Part shown: one piece after another, positions 36,813 through 44,598 of the stretch | How the letters are laid out: each line of letters starts with the position of its first letter | Numbering within the stretch: position 1 is the first letter of the stretch | DNA from: Candidatus Poribacteria bacterium | Lineage (GTDB): Bacteria > Poribacteria > WGA-4E > WGA-3G | Reading direction: 5' to 3' | Assembly (NCBI GenBank): GCA_022821065.1 | Contig: JAJEEK010000010.1 | Location: 24,534 to 88,533, forward strand | Length of the DNA stretch: 64,000 nucleotides | Notes under the pieces: generated by a model | Seen by the model: the letters and a program-made list of their open reading frames with translations, nothing else | Told to the model about the DNA's origin: nothing | Databases searched by the model: none | Made by a program: the position numbers and the translations under genes

Positions 36813-37517
36813 ATGCAACAAGCAACATTAGAGGTTCAGCAACGCGACGCTTTCGGGAAGCAGCATGCACGCGCGCTTCGGCGCGATGGGATTGTCCCGG
36901 CTATACTCTATGGACGCGCACAAGACACCTTGACAATCCAACTCAATGCTCGAACCTTCAAACAATTCCTAAGAACGCACGGTGAAAACGTTATCATTAA
37001 GATGGAAGTCGGCGACGGAAACATGGAAACCGTCATTATCAAAGAAATTCAACGCGATCCCGTGGAAAAACAGGTGTTGGTCCACGCCGATTTTATCAGA
37101 ATCTCTCTTGATGAACCGGTTACATCAACTGTACCGATCATTTTGGAAGGCACTCCACCGGGTGTACAGGAAGGTGGTATCCTCGAAATGCCACTTCGTG
37201 AAGTGACGCTTCACTGCCTGCCTCTAAAATTGCCAACCGATATTTCTGTTGATGTGAGTGGATTGGATATTGGTGATGCCGTCCACGTTAGCGACCTAAG
37301 CCTTGATGACGACATCGAAATCTTAGACGAACCAGAACGGGTTATAACGATGGTCAGTCAGCCACGTATGGAACTTGAAGAACCAGAAGAGGATGAAGAA
37401 GGTGAAGGCGTTGAAGGTGAAGAAGGCGTTGAAGGTGAAGAGGCAGCCCCTGAACAACCTGTGGAACCGGAAATCATTTCCCGTAGACGCAGTGACGACG
37501 ACGAGGACGACGAATAG
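36813..37517 (+). CDS. rplY: Ribosomal protein bL25 (Ctc type)
   Basis: A 234-residue 5S-rRNA-binding ribosomal protein of the long CTC form. The N-terminal domain reads GKQHARALRRDGIVPAILYG and EIQRDPVEKQVLVHADFIRI; the C-terminal domain EGTPPGVQEGGILEMPLREV is standard. A Glu/Gly repeat tail (EGEGVEGEEGVEGEE) extends it. The ribosome site lies in the AACCGCAAGGAAA repeat element. The tail coding sequence overlaps an alternative frame assigned to the next gene. A conserved operon position beside ispE, tRNA and pth supports the call. Confidence 0.95.
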   Translation: MQQATLEVQQRDAFGKQHARALRRDGIVPAILYGRAQDTLTIQLNARTFKQFLRTHGENVIIKMEVGDGNMETVIIKEIQRDPVEKQVLVHADFIRISLDEPVTSTVPIILEGTPPGVQEGGILEMPLREVTLHCLPLKLPTDISVDVSGLDIGDAVHVSDLSLDDDIEILDEPERVITMVSQPRMELEEPEEDEEGEGVEGEEGVEGEEAAPEQPVEPEIISRRRSDDDEDDE

Positions 37518-38685
37518 CACTGTTTATACTGAGGAAGTAGAAGAAAGGTGCGTCAACAGGTACACTGATCCTGTTAAAATTGGCGCGCTTTTCTTATGTT
37601 TACTCGTCTTCGTTATTGTGTCGCATAGTATCGCACAGGCACCTACTGTCCGTTTTATTGATGCTAACGGAAAAACCGTTGCTGAGGTGCAAGCACAGTA
37701 TCAGAACCAACAGGTTTACCTACCCGTTGACGCTGTAAAACAGGTCATTGATCCCGCAACGACACATCAGTACAACCACCCGCGCCAACGGCTCACCCTT
37801 AACACGAAAGATAGGCAAATCCGGCTACAAATGGGGAGACCGACAGTAAGTATTGATCAAGGAGGGCAGACGGTTACCCTTTCTACACCGCCTATAATCA
37901 TCGCGCAGCAGCCGATGTTACCTATCGATTTTTTTACACAACTCCTGCCCATCCTCAATAATGTTGAAGTTATTTATAATTCCAGTTTAAATCGGCTACA
38001 AATAAGACCCAAAGGCACCTTCACACCTATAGAGACAACCGGAACCCAAGATTTGGTAATCATTGTTGATCCAGGACACGGCGGACCAGAGGACCACGGA
38101 TGTGCAGGGAACACAGGAATCCTTGAGAAAGATATCGTCCTCGCGCTCGCCAAGCAACTTCAATGGACCAGCAAGCAGCACAGCATACAGCTCCATCTCA
38201 CCCGTGAGACAGATACCAAGAAAACACACTTTGAACGCATTCAAGTCGCTAAACAGAACCGTGGGCAACTCCTCCTTAGCTTACACTGTAACGCCTCTTT
38301 CTCACCATACCAAAAAGGTATCAGAATCTACGTCAATAATCCAAAGGGACAACTCCGATTTCCAAGTACGACTAAACCGGCACTCACGGGACAGCGGTTA
38401 AAGATTCTCGCACAAGCCGACTATTTAAAACAGAGCAAAGACTTCGCTTACGCACTCCAAACCGAACTGAATTTTCTGGCGGAAACACCGATCCAGATTA
38501 TAGACCTACCCCTCATTCCGTTATCTGATGCCTATATGCCAGCTGTCGTGTTGGAACTCGGCTATCTTTCTAACGTTGAGGATTTAGAAAAACTTTCTAA
38601 TTCTGAGTATATGGTCAACATTGCGCAGGCGATCACTCGCGCACTCCAACGATACATCGCTTCTATAGCGAGTACGCAGTTATAA
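37375..38685 (+). CDS. N-acetylmuramoyl-L-alanine amidase (Amidase_3)
   Basis: A peptidoglycan amidase with an export helix (IGALFLCLLVFVIV) followed by a copper-amine-oxidase-like N domain and the zinc amidase: DPGHGG with the first zinc His, a Glu in TGILEKD, SLHCNAS with the second His, and ELGYLSN near the end. From the L25 stop to the helix no canonical in-frame ATG/GTG/TTG occurs. The first available Mets (37375, 37393) lie inside L25, whose acidic-repeat tail read in another frame gives a basic segment (KKVKALKVKKALKVKRQP). So either the gene overlaps L25 by about 140 bases or starts at a non-canonical codon. The last residues STQL and the stop come from a palindromic repeat. Confidence 0.8.
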   Translation: MKNQKRMKKVKALKVKKALKVKRQPLNNLWNRKSFPVDAVTTTRTTNSTVYTEEVEERCVNRYTDPVKIGALFLCLLVFVIVSHSIAQAPTVRFIDANGKTVAEVQAQYQNQQVYLPVDAVKQVIDPATTHQYNHPRQRLTLNTKDRQIRLQMGRPTVSIDQGGQTVTLSTPPIIIAQQPMLPIDFFTQLLPILNNVEVIYNSSLNRLQIRPKGTFTPIETTGTQDLVIIVDPGHGGPEDHGCAGNTGILEKDIVLALAKQLQWTSKQHSIQLHLTRETDTKKTHFERIQVAKQNRGQLLLSLHCNASFSPYQKGIRIYVNNPKGQLRFPSTTKPALTGQRLKILAQADYLKQSKDFAYALQTELNFLAETPIQIIDLPLIPLSDAYMPAVVLELGYLSNVEDLEKLSNSEYMVNIAQAITRALQRYIASIASTQL

Positions 38686-38819
38686 GTACGGATTTCTACG
38701 AAATCCTTTCAGTACTCAGTTATCAGTTAAAAGAGGGGTGCGATAATTCTAACAGCTCTTAACTGTTAACTGTTAACTGAAAGGCGTACTCCTCGTACTG
38801 TTAACTGCGTACTCGCTAT
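38665..38819. repeat. 155-bp palindrome at the 3' end of the amidase gene
   Basis: ATAGCGAGTACGCAGTTA at 38665 is mirrored by TAACTGCGTACTCGCTAT ending at 38819, with nested pairings CAGTTAAAAGAG / CTCTTAACTG and GTACGGATTTC-GAAATCC. The left tip encodes the last residues and stop of the amidase. Confidence 0.8.
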
Positions 38820-38860
38820 CAGAACAATAGATACCAGTTGGAGAATAAAAAGGATTAAAA

Positions 38861-39454
38861 GTGTTGAAATATAACGACACTGCAGGCTTTTCAAGACTCT
38901 TAGTCGTATGGGGTATAACCCTCGTTGCTGTTGCTATCTGCCTCGGTGTGACACTGTATATCATTGAAAGATCAAAGCAGGCGGTAATTCCAGTTGCCCC
39001 GCCGCCGCCACCCGCTGCTGCTTACCCTTCCGAAGTGCCACCGGAACCGCAAGACATCAATATCTTCTTGCTTGATTCTACTGCGATGATGCTTGTACCC
39101 GTTAAAACCGAGCGGCGGCTCCATCGAGAACTCACCCAACGCTTGAATCAGGTCGTCACAGCACTCATTCAAGAGACACCACCTAACCTCAGGAACACGA
39201 TCCCGCGCGGAACAGAACTCAACGAAGTCTATATTGATAGTCAACAGACGGCGTACTTGGATTTTTCGAGCCACCTCACCGATGGACACATCGGTGGCAC
39301 GACGGCTGAATTTCTAACAGTCACGGCAATCCTCAGAACCGTTTTTGACGCATTCCCAGATGAGATTAAACAGATTCAAATTCTAATTGACGGCAAGGAA
39401 ATAGAAACGATTGCGGGACATCTCAACCTCTCGCAACCGCTGCGTCTGCCGTGA
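38861..39454 (+). CDS. GerMN-domain membrane-anchored protein
   Basis: A 197-residue protein with an N-terminal transmembrane anchor (residues about 12-35), a Pro-rich linker (PPPPPAAAYP) and a GerMN domain (INIFLLDSTAMMLVPVKTERRL to IQILIDGKEIETIAGHL). In Firmicutes this domain occurs in spore germination protein GerM; in non-sporulators it appears in envelope proteins, often near amidases. The neighbourhood with Amidase_3 fits a cell-wall role. Start GTG at 38861 with GGAG upstream. Confidence 0.8.
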   Translation: MLKYNDTAGFSRLLVVWGITLVAVAICLGVTLYIIERSKQAVIPVAPPPPPAAAYPSEVPPEPQDINIFLLDSTAMMLVPVKTERRLHRELTQRLNQVVTALIQETPPNLRNTIPRGTELNEVYIDSQQTAYLDFSSHLTDGHIGGTTAEFLTVTAILRTVFDAFPDEIKQIQILIDGKEIETIAGHLNLSQPLRLP

Positions 39455-39520
39455 TGTTTTTAAATTTTCCTTGCGGTTTGTCAGGGTTGCCCGTGCCGTC
39501 AATTCGTTCTCTGTTGTCTT
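39450..39520. repeat. Partial CCTTGCGGTT repeat
   Basis: TTTTAAATTTTCCTTGCGGTT followed by CAGGGTT and CGTTCTCTGTTGTC matches the first part of the repeats at 47007, 51618 and 51700; the rest is lost. It lies in the gap between GerMN and pth. Confidence 0.55.
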
Positions 39521-39609
39521 AAGAAACACCCCAGCAAAAACCCTCCACTTCGTTTCGGCTACTCGTTTCGAGATTGTAAAGAAACTTAAGCTTAACGCAA
39601 GAGGGATTT

Positions 39610-41340
39610 ATGGCAAAGACAATGCTAACCGAACCGCAAGGAAAATTAAAACTTATTGTCGGGCTTGGCAACCCAGGCGCGCGCTACGAAGATACGAAAC
39701 ACAATGTCGGATTTCGCGTCGTTGACGCACTCTACGAAGAATTCTGTCAACCGGATTCCGGGGTACTGCGTCCAACACATACCTCAGTTTGCAACGCACT
39801 TGTGCTACAGACGATGTGGCACGATACGTCTATCATTCTCGCGAAACCGATGACATACATGAACAATAGTGGTGCTGCTGTCGCCGCACTCGTTAAGCGG
39901 TTTGAGGTACCGCTGTCTGATCTCTGTGTCGTCTATGATGACGTTCACCTTGATATTGGTGTGCTTCGGATACGCCAAAAAGGGAGCGATGGCGGTCAAA
40001 AAGGGATGAAGTCTATCATCCAACGTTTAGGCACTACAGCGTTTCCGCGCCTCCGCATCGGGATCGGAGAACCGGGCGGCGATTTGGTCGATTATGTTCT
40101 CAGTGAATTTTCGGCAGATGAGGAAATTGAGATCGAACGGACAATCAATCGTGCTGTTGATGCCATCGAAACACTCGTCCGGGACGACATCCTGACAGCA
40201 ATGAACAAATTCAACGTAACAGTAACCAGTAACCAGTACGGCGGGTACGCCTTCCAGTACCCAGTTAAGAAACACTATATTTACACAGTATCTCTTAACT
40301 GGCAACTGGCAACTTCTTTGCATGCAGATATACGGAGAGAACGCTTGAAATCTCAAACTCACCTAATCAAACCGCAAGGTAAAATAAAAAAACAAACTGC
40401 CATCAATGCCGTGCTCAACGCGATACAGCTCTGTGAACAGGTACAAGCAGAGATGGTCCCAACCGATGCAATTCAAAAAACCGACCGGAGTCCTGTAACT
40501 GTTGCTGACTTCGGGTCGCAGGCACTGATATGTAAAGCCATCAACGAAGTTTTTCCCGACGACACGATTGTCGCTGAAGAGAGCGCACAAGCCCTTCAAG
40601 AGAACGCGCCGCTTTTGGAACGCGTCGCAGACTACGTGAACCGCTTCTCTCAGGCGGCAGCTGCTACTACCGAAACGGTTTGTGAATGGATCAATAAAGG
40701 AAGTGGTGAAGTCGGACCGAGTTTCTGGACACTTGACCCGATTGATGGCACGAAAGGTTTTCTCCGGCGTGACCAATATGCTATTGCATTGGCTTATATT
40801 GTTGATGGTGTCGTTCAACTCGGTATCCTCGGATGCCCGAATCTACCGTATCGTCTTGATGCTACGGACGCTGAACGCGGATGCCTCTTTGTCGCAATTC
40901 GGGGGCAAGGCACGCACCTCTACACCAAAACCGGTGAACTTTTAGAACAAGTGTACGTATCAGAAGCAACACACCGTTTCGCAGAGAGCGTTGAATCCAC
41001 ACACGGTGACAGTGAAGCACACGGTAAGATTGCGAACGCGCTGGGGATAACAGATCCGCCTGTTCAGATGGATAGTCAAGTGAAATACGGGATTGTTTCA
41101 CGGGGTGAAGCGTCTCTTTATATCCGTCTCCCGAATCCAGCATACCCGGATTACCGAGAATGCATCTGGGACCATGCCGCAGGGCTGATTGTCGTCGAAG
41201 AAGCCGGGGGGACAGTTACAGACGCGAAGGGGGCATCTCTTAATTTTTTGACAGGAAAGCGGATGTCTAAGAACCGTGGTATCGTCGCAACCAACGGGAA
41301 ACTCCATCAACACGTCTTGAAGGCATTATCCAATCAATAA
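39610..41340 (+). CDS. pth: Peptidyl-tRNA hydrolase fused to bisphosphate-nucleotidase domain
   Basis: One open frame of 576 residues. Residues about 13-200 are a complete Pth: LIVGLGNPG, the catalytic His in TKHNVGF, MTYMNNSG and DDVHLDIG, ending AMNKFN. Residues about 235-576 are an inositol-monophosphatase-superfamily 3'(2'),5'-bisphosphate nucleotidase (CysQ/HAL2 type): VAEESA, DPIDGTKGF and WDHAAGLIVVEEAGG. The linker (40217-40315) is a translated palindromic repeat lacking a stop. The N-terminal 12 residues come from the CCGCAAGGAAAATTAAAA repeat, which replaces the usual Met-Lys start. The two activities recycle peptidyl-tRNA and adenosine bisphosphate; the fusion may be accidental, and GTG near residue 255 could initiate the second part separately. 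Confidence 0.8.
   Translation: MAKTMLTEPQGKLKLIVGLGNPGARYEDTKHNVGFRVVDALYEEFCQPDSGVLRPTHTSVCNALVLQTMWHDTSIILAKPMTYMNNSGAAVAALVKRFEVPLSDLCVVYDDVHLDIGVLRIRQKGSDGGQKGMKSIIQRLGTTAFPRLRIGIGEPGGDLVDYVLSEFSADEEIEIERTINRAVDAIETLVRDDILTAMNKFNVTVTSNQYGGYAFQYPVKKHYIYTVSLNWQLATSLHADIRRERLKSQTHLIKPQGKIKKQTAINAVLNAIQLCEQVQAEMVPTDAIQKTDRSPVTVADFGSQALICKAINEVFPDDTIVAEESAQALQENAPLLERVADYVNRFSQAAAATTETVCEWINKGSGEVGPSFWTLDPIDGTKGFLRRDQYAIALAYIVDGVVQLGILGCPNLPYRLDATDAERGCLFVAIRGQGTHLYTKTGELLEQVYVSEATHRFAESVESTHGDSEAHGKIANALGITDPPVQMDSQVKYGIVSRGEASLYIRLPNPAYPDYRECIWDHAAGLIVVEEAGGTVTDAKGASLNFLTGKRMSKNRGIVATNGKLHQHVLKALSNQ
40217..40315. repeat. Palindromic repeat inside the pth fusion frame
   Basis: GTAACCAGTAACCAGTA ... 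CCAGTTAAGA pairs with TCTTAACTGGCAACTGGC to form a long hairpin. It is read through in frame and encodes the linker between the two domains. Confidence 0.75.
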
Positions 41341-41351
41341 GGAGAAAAAAT

Positions 41352-42317
41352 ATGAAAGCTGGGCAAATTGTTGCACCAGGACAGATCGAAATTATTGACA
41401 TAGAACAACCGAATCTCGCTGACTATCCTGACGGCACGATAATGATAAAGACCGTCCACAGTGCCATCTGCGGGAGTGATATGCCATCCTTCGTCCTTGA
41501 ACACCCCGCAGAAAGCTATCCGCTTCAGCCCGGACTTTCGATCCACGAGGCGATCGGCGTTGTCACCGATAGTAAATCAAACAAGTTCAAGGTAGGTGAT
41601 GAAGTGCTTGCACTGCCGCGCCATATCGGTGGACTTTCGGAATATTTTCTATCAAATGAGAGCGTTACGGTGCCGTTGACAGATTTCCCGCGGCAAGACT
41701 GCATCCTGATGTCGCAACCGCTTGGCACTGTTGTCTGGGCGTGTCGGAAGCTGCCGAACCTACTCAATCTTGATACCGTCATTATTGGACAGGGGCCGAT
41801 GGGACTCCTCTTTTCGCACACGATAAGCAATCTCGGCGCGCGAACAGTGATTACATCAGACCTCGTTGACTTCCGATTATCGGTATCCAAAAAGATGCGT
41901 GCGACACATACTGTCAATCCAGCGAAGGAAGACCTTGTCGCCGCTGTGGAAGAGATTACGGAAGGAAGAATGGCGGATCTGGTCATTGAAGTCGTCGGAC
42001 ACCAGACAGAGACCATCAACCAGTGTCTCCAACTCCTCAAACGCGGCGGAACGCTCCTCGCTTTCGGCGTGCCAGACGACGATATCTACGATTTCCACTT
42101 CTCGGACTTCTTCAGGAAAAACCTACGGTTCATCGGTTCTGTCGGCCCGGATGCCCCGAATGATTTCCCGTTGGCGATGGATATGATCGCCCAAGGACGT
42201 TTCGATGTTTCACCGATTATTACGCATCATCTGCCTTTCACAGAGGCGCAACTCGGCTTCGAGATGGCATTGAACAAGAAAGACGAGGCAGTCAAGATAG
42301 TCTTTGATTATGAGTAG
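41352..42317 (+). CDS. Zinc-type medium-chain alcohol/polyol dehydrogenase
   Basis: A 321-residue MDR-superfamily oxidoreductase. The catalytic-metal region is seen in SAICGSDMPS and in IHEAIG, where GHE is replaced by IHE. The NAD site is VIIGQGPMGLLF. The four-cysteine structural zinc lobe of ADH-like enzymes is missing, shortening the protein relative to the 340-360 residues usual for threonine or sorbitol dehydrogenases. It starts 11 bases after the pth fusion. With the neighbouring Gfo/Idh gene it suggests sugar or polyol oxidation. The substrate is unknown. Confidence 0.8.
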   Translation: MKAGQIVAPGQIEIIDIEQPNLADYPDGTIMIKTVHSAICGSDMPSFVLEHPAESYPLQPGLSIHEAIGVVTDSKSNKFKVGDEVLALPRHIGGLSEYFLSNESVTVPLTDFPRQDCILMSQPLGTVVWACRKLPNLLNLDTVIIGQGPMGLLFSHTISNLGARTVITSDLVDFRLSVSKKMRATHTVNPAKEDLVAAVEEITEGRMADLVIEVVGHQTETINQCLQLLKRGGTLLAFGVPDDDIYDFHFSDFFRKNLRFIGSVGPDAPNDFPLAMDMIAQGRFDVSPIITHHLPFTEAQLGFEMALNKKDEAVKIVFDYE

Positions 42318-42338
42318 TAGATGGACCCCGTGTCGTTG

Positions 42339-43388
42339 TTATAGCGGCAGTTCAACGATCCGGCCTTCGCGGCTGGATTGATAGATGGCGAGGATAATCT
42401 CAACGGCTTTGCGTCCCTCGCGTCCGTCAACGAGATGTGAGGCATCGTGTTCAAGTCCGTTAATAAGGTTCTCCATCTGTCGTCGGTGATTCGCGTGGTT
42501 GATCGCACGCGGATCGGACGCGCCGCCACCCGTGTCCGTCTTTTGCGCGAATTTCTCGCGGATGTCAGCATCTTCAGGGAGTTCAGGATCAAATTCCCAC
42601 GTCACGATATCCTCTTCGGCTAAGACAACGGTGCCTTTTGTGCCAGAGATTTCGGTTTTCTTGAGCATACCCGGATAAGTCGCAGTTGTACCTTCAATGA
42701 CACCGAGCGCACCGTTTTCAAAACGGAGCGCAGCAACTGCTGCATCTTCGACCTCTATCCGTTCATGTGCTAAGGTATCGGTGAACGCTTGGACAGCTTT
42801 GACGGGTCCCATAAAATACTGGAGCAGATCAATGGCGTGGATGGATTGGTTCATCAGCGCGCCACCACCATCAAGGTCCCACGTACCGCGCCAACCGCCG
42901 CTGTCGTAGTACTCTTGTGAACGATACCATTTGATATAGGCATCGCCTAAGGTTAACTTGCCGAACCGTCCGCTGTCAATTGTAGATTTAACGAGCCGCG
43001 TGCTTTCAGTGAAACGGGAGTTGAAGATAGCACAGAGCCGAACGCCAGCTGCATCGCACGCTTCGATGATCGCGTCGCATCGTTCCAGAGTAATCTCCAA
43101 CGGTTTTTCAACGACGACGTGTTTCCCGGCTTCTGCTGCAGCGATGGCGGGCTCTAAATGCGCACCGCTCGGCGTACAGACGCACACAATATCGAGGTCG
43201 TCCCGTTTGAGCATCTCTGTATAATCGGTGTAACTGTCAATGTTGTATCGATCGGTGAGCCGTTTAGCGTTTTCAGCGTTGCGTGAACTGACTGCAACAA
43301 GTTGACCGTTTTCCATTTCAGAAATGGCAGCGGAATGGAAATCGGAGATCATCCCGCATCCAATAATACCAAATCCATAAGTCTTCAT
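42339..43388 (-). CDS. Gfo/Idh/MocA-family oxidoreductase
   Basis: A 349-residue dehydrogenase. GFGIIGCGMISDFH is the nucleotide-binding turn, VVVEKPLEI the conserved lysine motif, and NQSIHAIDLLQYFMG contains the active-site His. The C-terminal part ends REGRIVELPL as in many sugar dehydrogenases. It is convergent with the MDR dehydrogenase (21 bases apart) and divergent from the TPR gene, with only 40-58 bases between starts. Likely oxidises a cyclic polyol or sugar acid; the exact substrate cannot be read. Confidence 0.85.
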   Translation of the reverse strand: MKTYGFGIIGCGMISDFHSAAISEMENGQLVAVSSRNAENAKRLTDRYNIDSYTDYTEMLKRDDLDIVCVCTPSGAHLEPAIAAAEAGKHVVVEKPLEITLERCDAIIEACDAAGVRLCAIFNSRFTESTRLVKSTIDSGRFGKLTLGDAYIKWYRSQEYYDSGGWRGTWDLDGGGALMNQSIHAIDLLQYFMGPVKAVQAFTDTLAHERIEVEDAAVAALRFENGALGVIEGTTATYPGMLKKTEISGTKGTVVLAEEDIVTWEFDPELPEDADIREKFAQKTDTGGGASDPRAINHANHRRQMENLINGLEHDASHLVDGREGRKAVEIILAIYQSSREGRIVELPL

Positions 43389-43428
43389 ATTTTGTGTGTT
43401 CCTTTACTGAAAGCAGATATTTACCATA

Positions 43429-44085
43429 GTGAGTGTAGAAAAAATTATGACATCTAATGAAAATCAGGTTCCTGAGCAGGCACCTACAGAGGAACAAGAC
43501 GCTGAGCAGGCACCTACCAATAAAGTTTTTAGAATCATCTGCATGACGTTTTGTCTTGCCCTGACAGTCTTGTTTATCTGGGTTTGGCATCACCAAACCC
43601 AATTTAACGACCACTATCGGAAGGCGACCTTTCTGATGCGCAACGGCGAAGCAAAGCAGGCGATAGAGGTGTACCAAAAAGCGATTAAAAATAAGCGTCG
43701 TACGCTTTTCTTCACGGAAGAACCTTCTGTTTACAACAACCTCGGACAGGCATATCTCTATGCCGAGGAATATGCCTCCGCTGTTGAGAACTTCAAAAAA
43801 GCGATTGAGATGGCACCCAATATCGCCGAAGGCTATGTGAACCTGACAACCGCCTATCTCCACCAGAATCTACCGGCTGATGCGCGCGTGTCAAGTTTAA
43901 GTGCGCTCAAAATTTTTCCAAAAACCGCCTTACTCCATTACAACCTCGCGTGTGCTTATGCCTTAGAAGGCGATTCTCAAAAAGCAATAGACTCACTCAC
44001 ACAAGCAGTGACCCTCAACCCCGAACTCAAGACTTTTGCCCAACAGGAGGGTGCCCTTAAAAGGATTATATCTGAACTGCCTTGA
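43429..44085 (+). CDS. Membrane-anchored TPR protein
   Basis: A 218-residue protein with an N-terminal acidic tail (EQAPTEEQDAEQAPT, a short repeat), one transmembrane helix (IICMTFCLALTVLFIWVW) and at least three tetratricopeptide repeats (for example YNNLGQAYLYAEEYASAVENFKKAIEMAP). TPRs are protein-interaction scaffolds. The start is GTG 43429, or ATG 43447 which leaves the same domain set. It is convergent with the PD-(D/E)xK gene after 21 bases. No partner can be named. Confidence 0.75.
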   Translation: MSVEKIMTSNENQVPEQAPTEEQDAEQAPTNKVFRIICMTFCLALTVLFIWVWHHQTQFNDHYRKATFLMRNGEAKQAIEVYQKAIKNKRRTLFFTEEPSVYNNLGQAYLYAEEYASAVENFKKAIEMAPNIAEGYVNLTTAYLHQNLPADARVSSLSALKIFPKTALLHYNLACAYALEGDSQKAIDSLTQAVTLNPELKTFAQQEGALKRIISELP

Positions 44086-44106
44086 CAACAATTTAGACAG
44101 CTGTGC

Positions 44107-44598
44107 TCATAGGTTACCAGATCGTAATAACACACTGATTAAATTTCTTGGTGCGCCACACCTGCTTAACCGAATGGGAAATTTTTGATTTCGGAAGCGC
44201 ACTGGAGACCTATTGAGATCTTTACGTTGTAATTTGGAAACGCCTCTACCGTGAAACAGAATTGGAATGCAAGTAATTTCGACAGCTCGCGGTATTAAGT
44301 TAGAAAACAAACTTACACTCTCTTGCAGTTGCGCGCTCACCTCTGTTGCTTTAAAGGTCCCGCTTTTGAGCTCAATAAAAGCCACAACCAACCTGTTTTG
44401 AGTTGTATTTCCATAAACGAGAATTCGGTCACACCGTTTGCCCGCGGTATGGTCTGCCGGAAACGCTATGTCTACGTTTACTATAATCCGTTCGCTTGGG
44501 ATATCAACCATGTCCACACGACATCCAGGGCCTCCACACGAGTTAATAAGGTTTACTTCACCAATTTCCTCTCGAATTTCGTCGAGAATCTCATTCAT
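44107..44598 (-). CDS. Small PD-(D/E)xK-like protein partner of AAA ATPase
   Basis: A 163-residue protein without a named family. The pattern CDRILVY (D57), FIELKSG (E76-x-K78) and SAQLQ (Q90/Q92) has the order and spacing of a PD-(D/E)xK nuclease core, so a nuclease role is plausible. The ATG overlaps the stop of the upstream ATPase gene (ATGAATGA), and GAGGAAG in the ATPase tail serves as ribosome site, indicating strict coupling and probably a complex. A longer in-frame start at 44616 has no separate ribosome site. ATPase-nuclease pairs of this kind are usual in anti-phage systems. Confidence 0.6.
   Translation of the reverse strand: MNEILDEIREEIGEVNLINSCGGPGCRVDMVDIPSERIIVNVDIAFPADHTAGKRCDRILVYGNTTQNRLVVAFIELKSGTFKATEVSAQLQESVSLFSNLIPRAVEITCIPILFHGRGVSKLQRKDLNRSPVRFRNQKFPIRLSRCGAPRNLISVLLRSGNL

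Noticed and set aside
43318..43863. 181-residue minus-strand frame
   Set aside because: It is antisense to the TPR gene and the divergent gene start, with no family resemblance.
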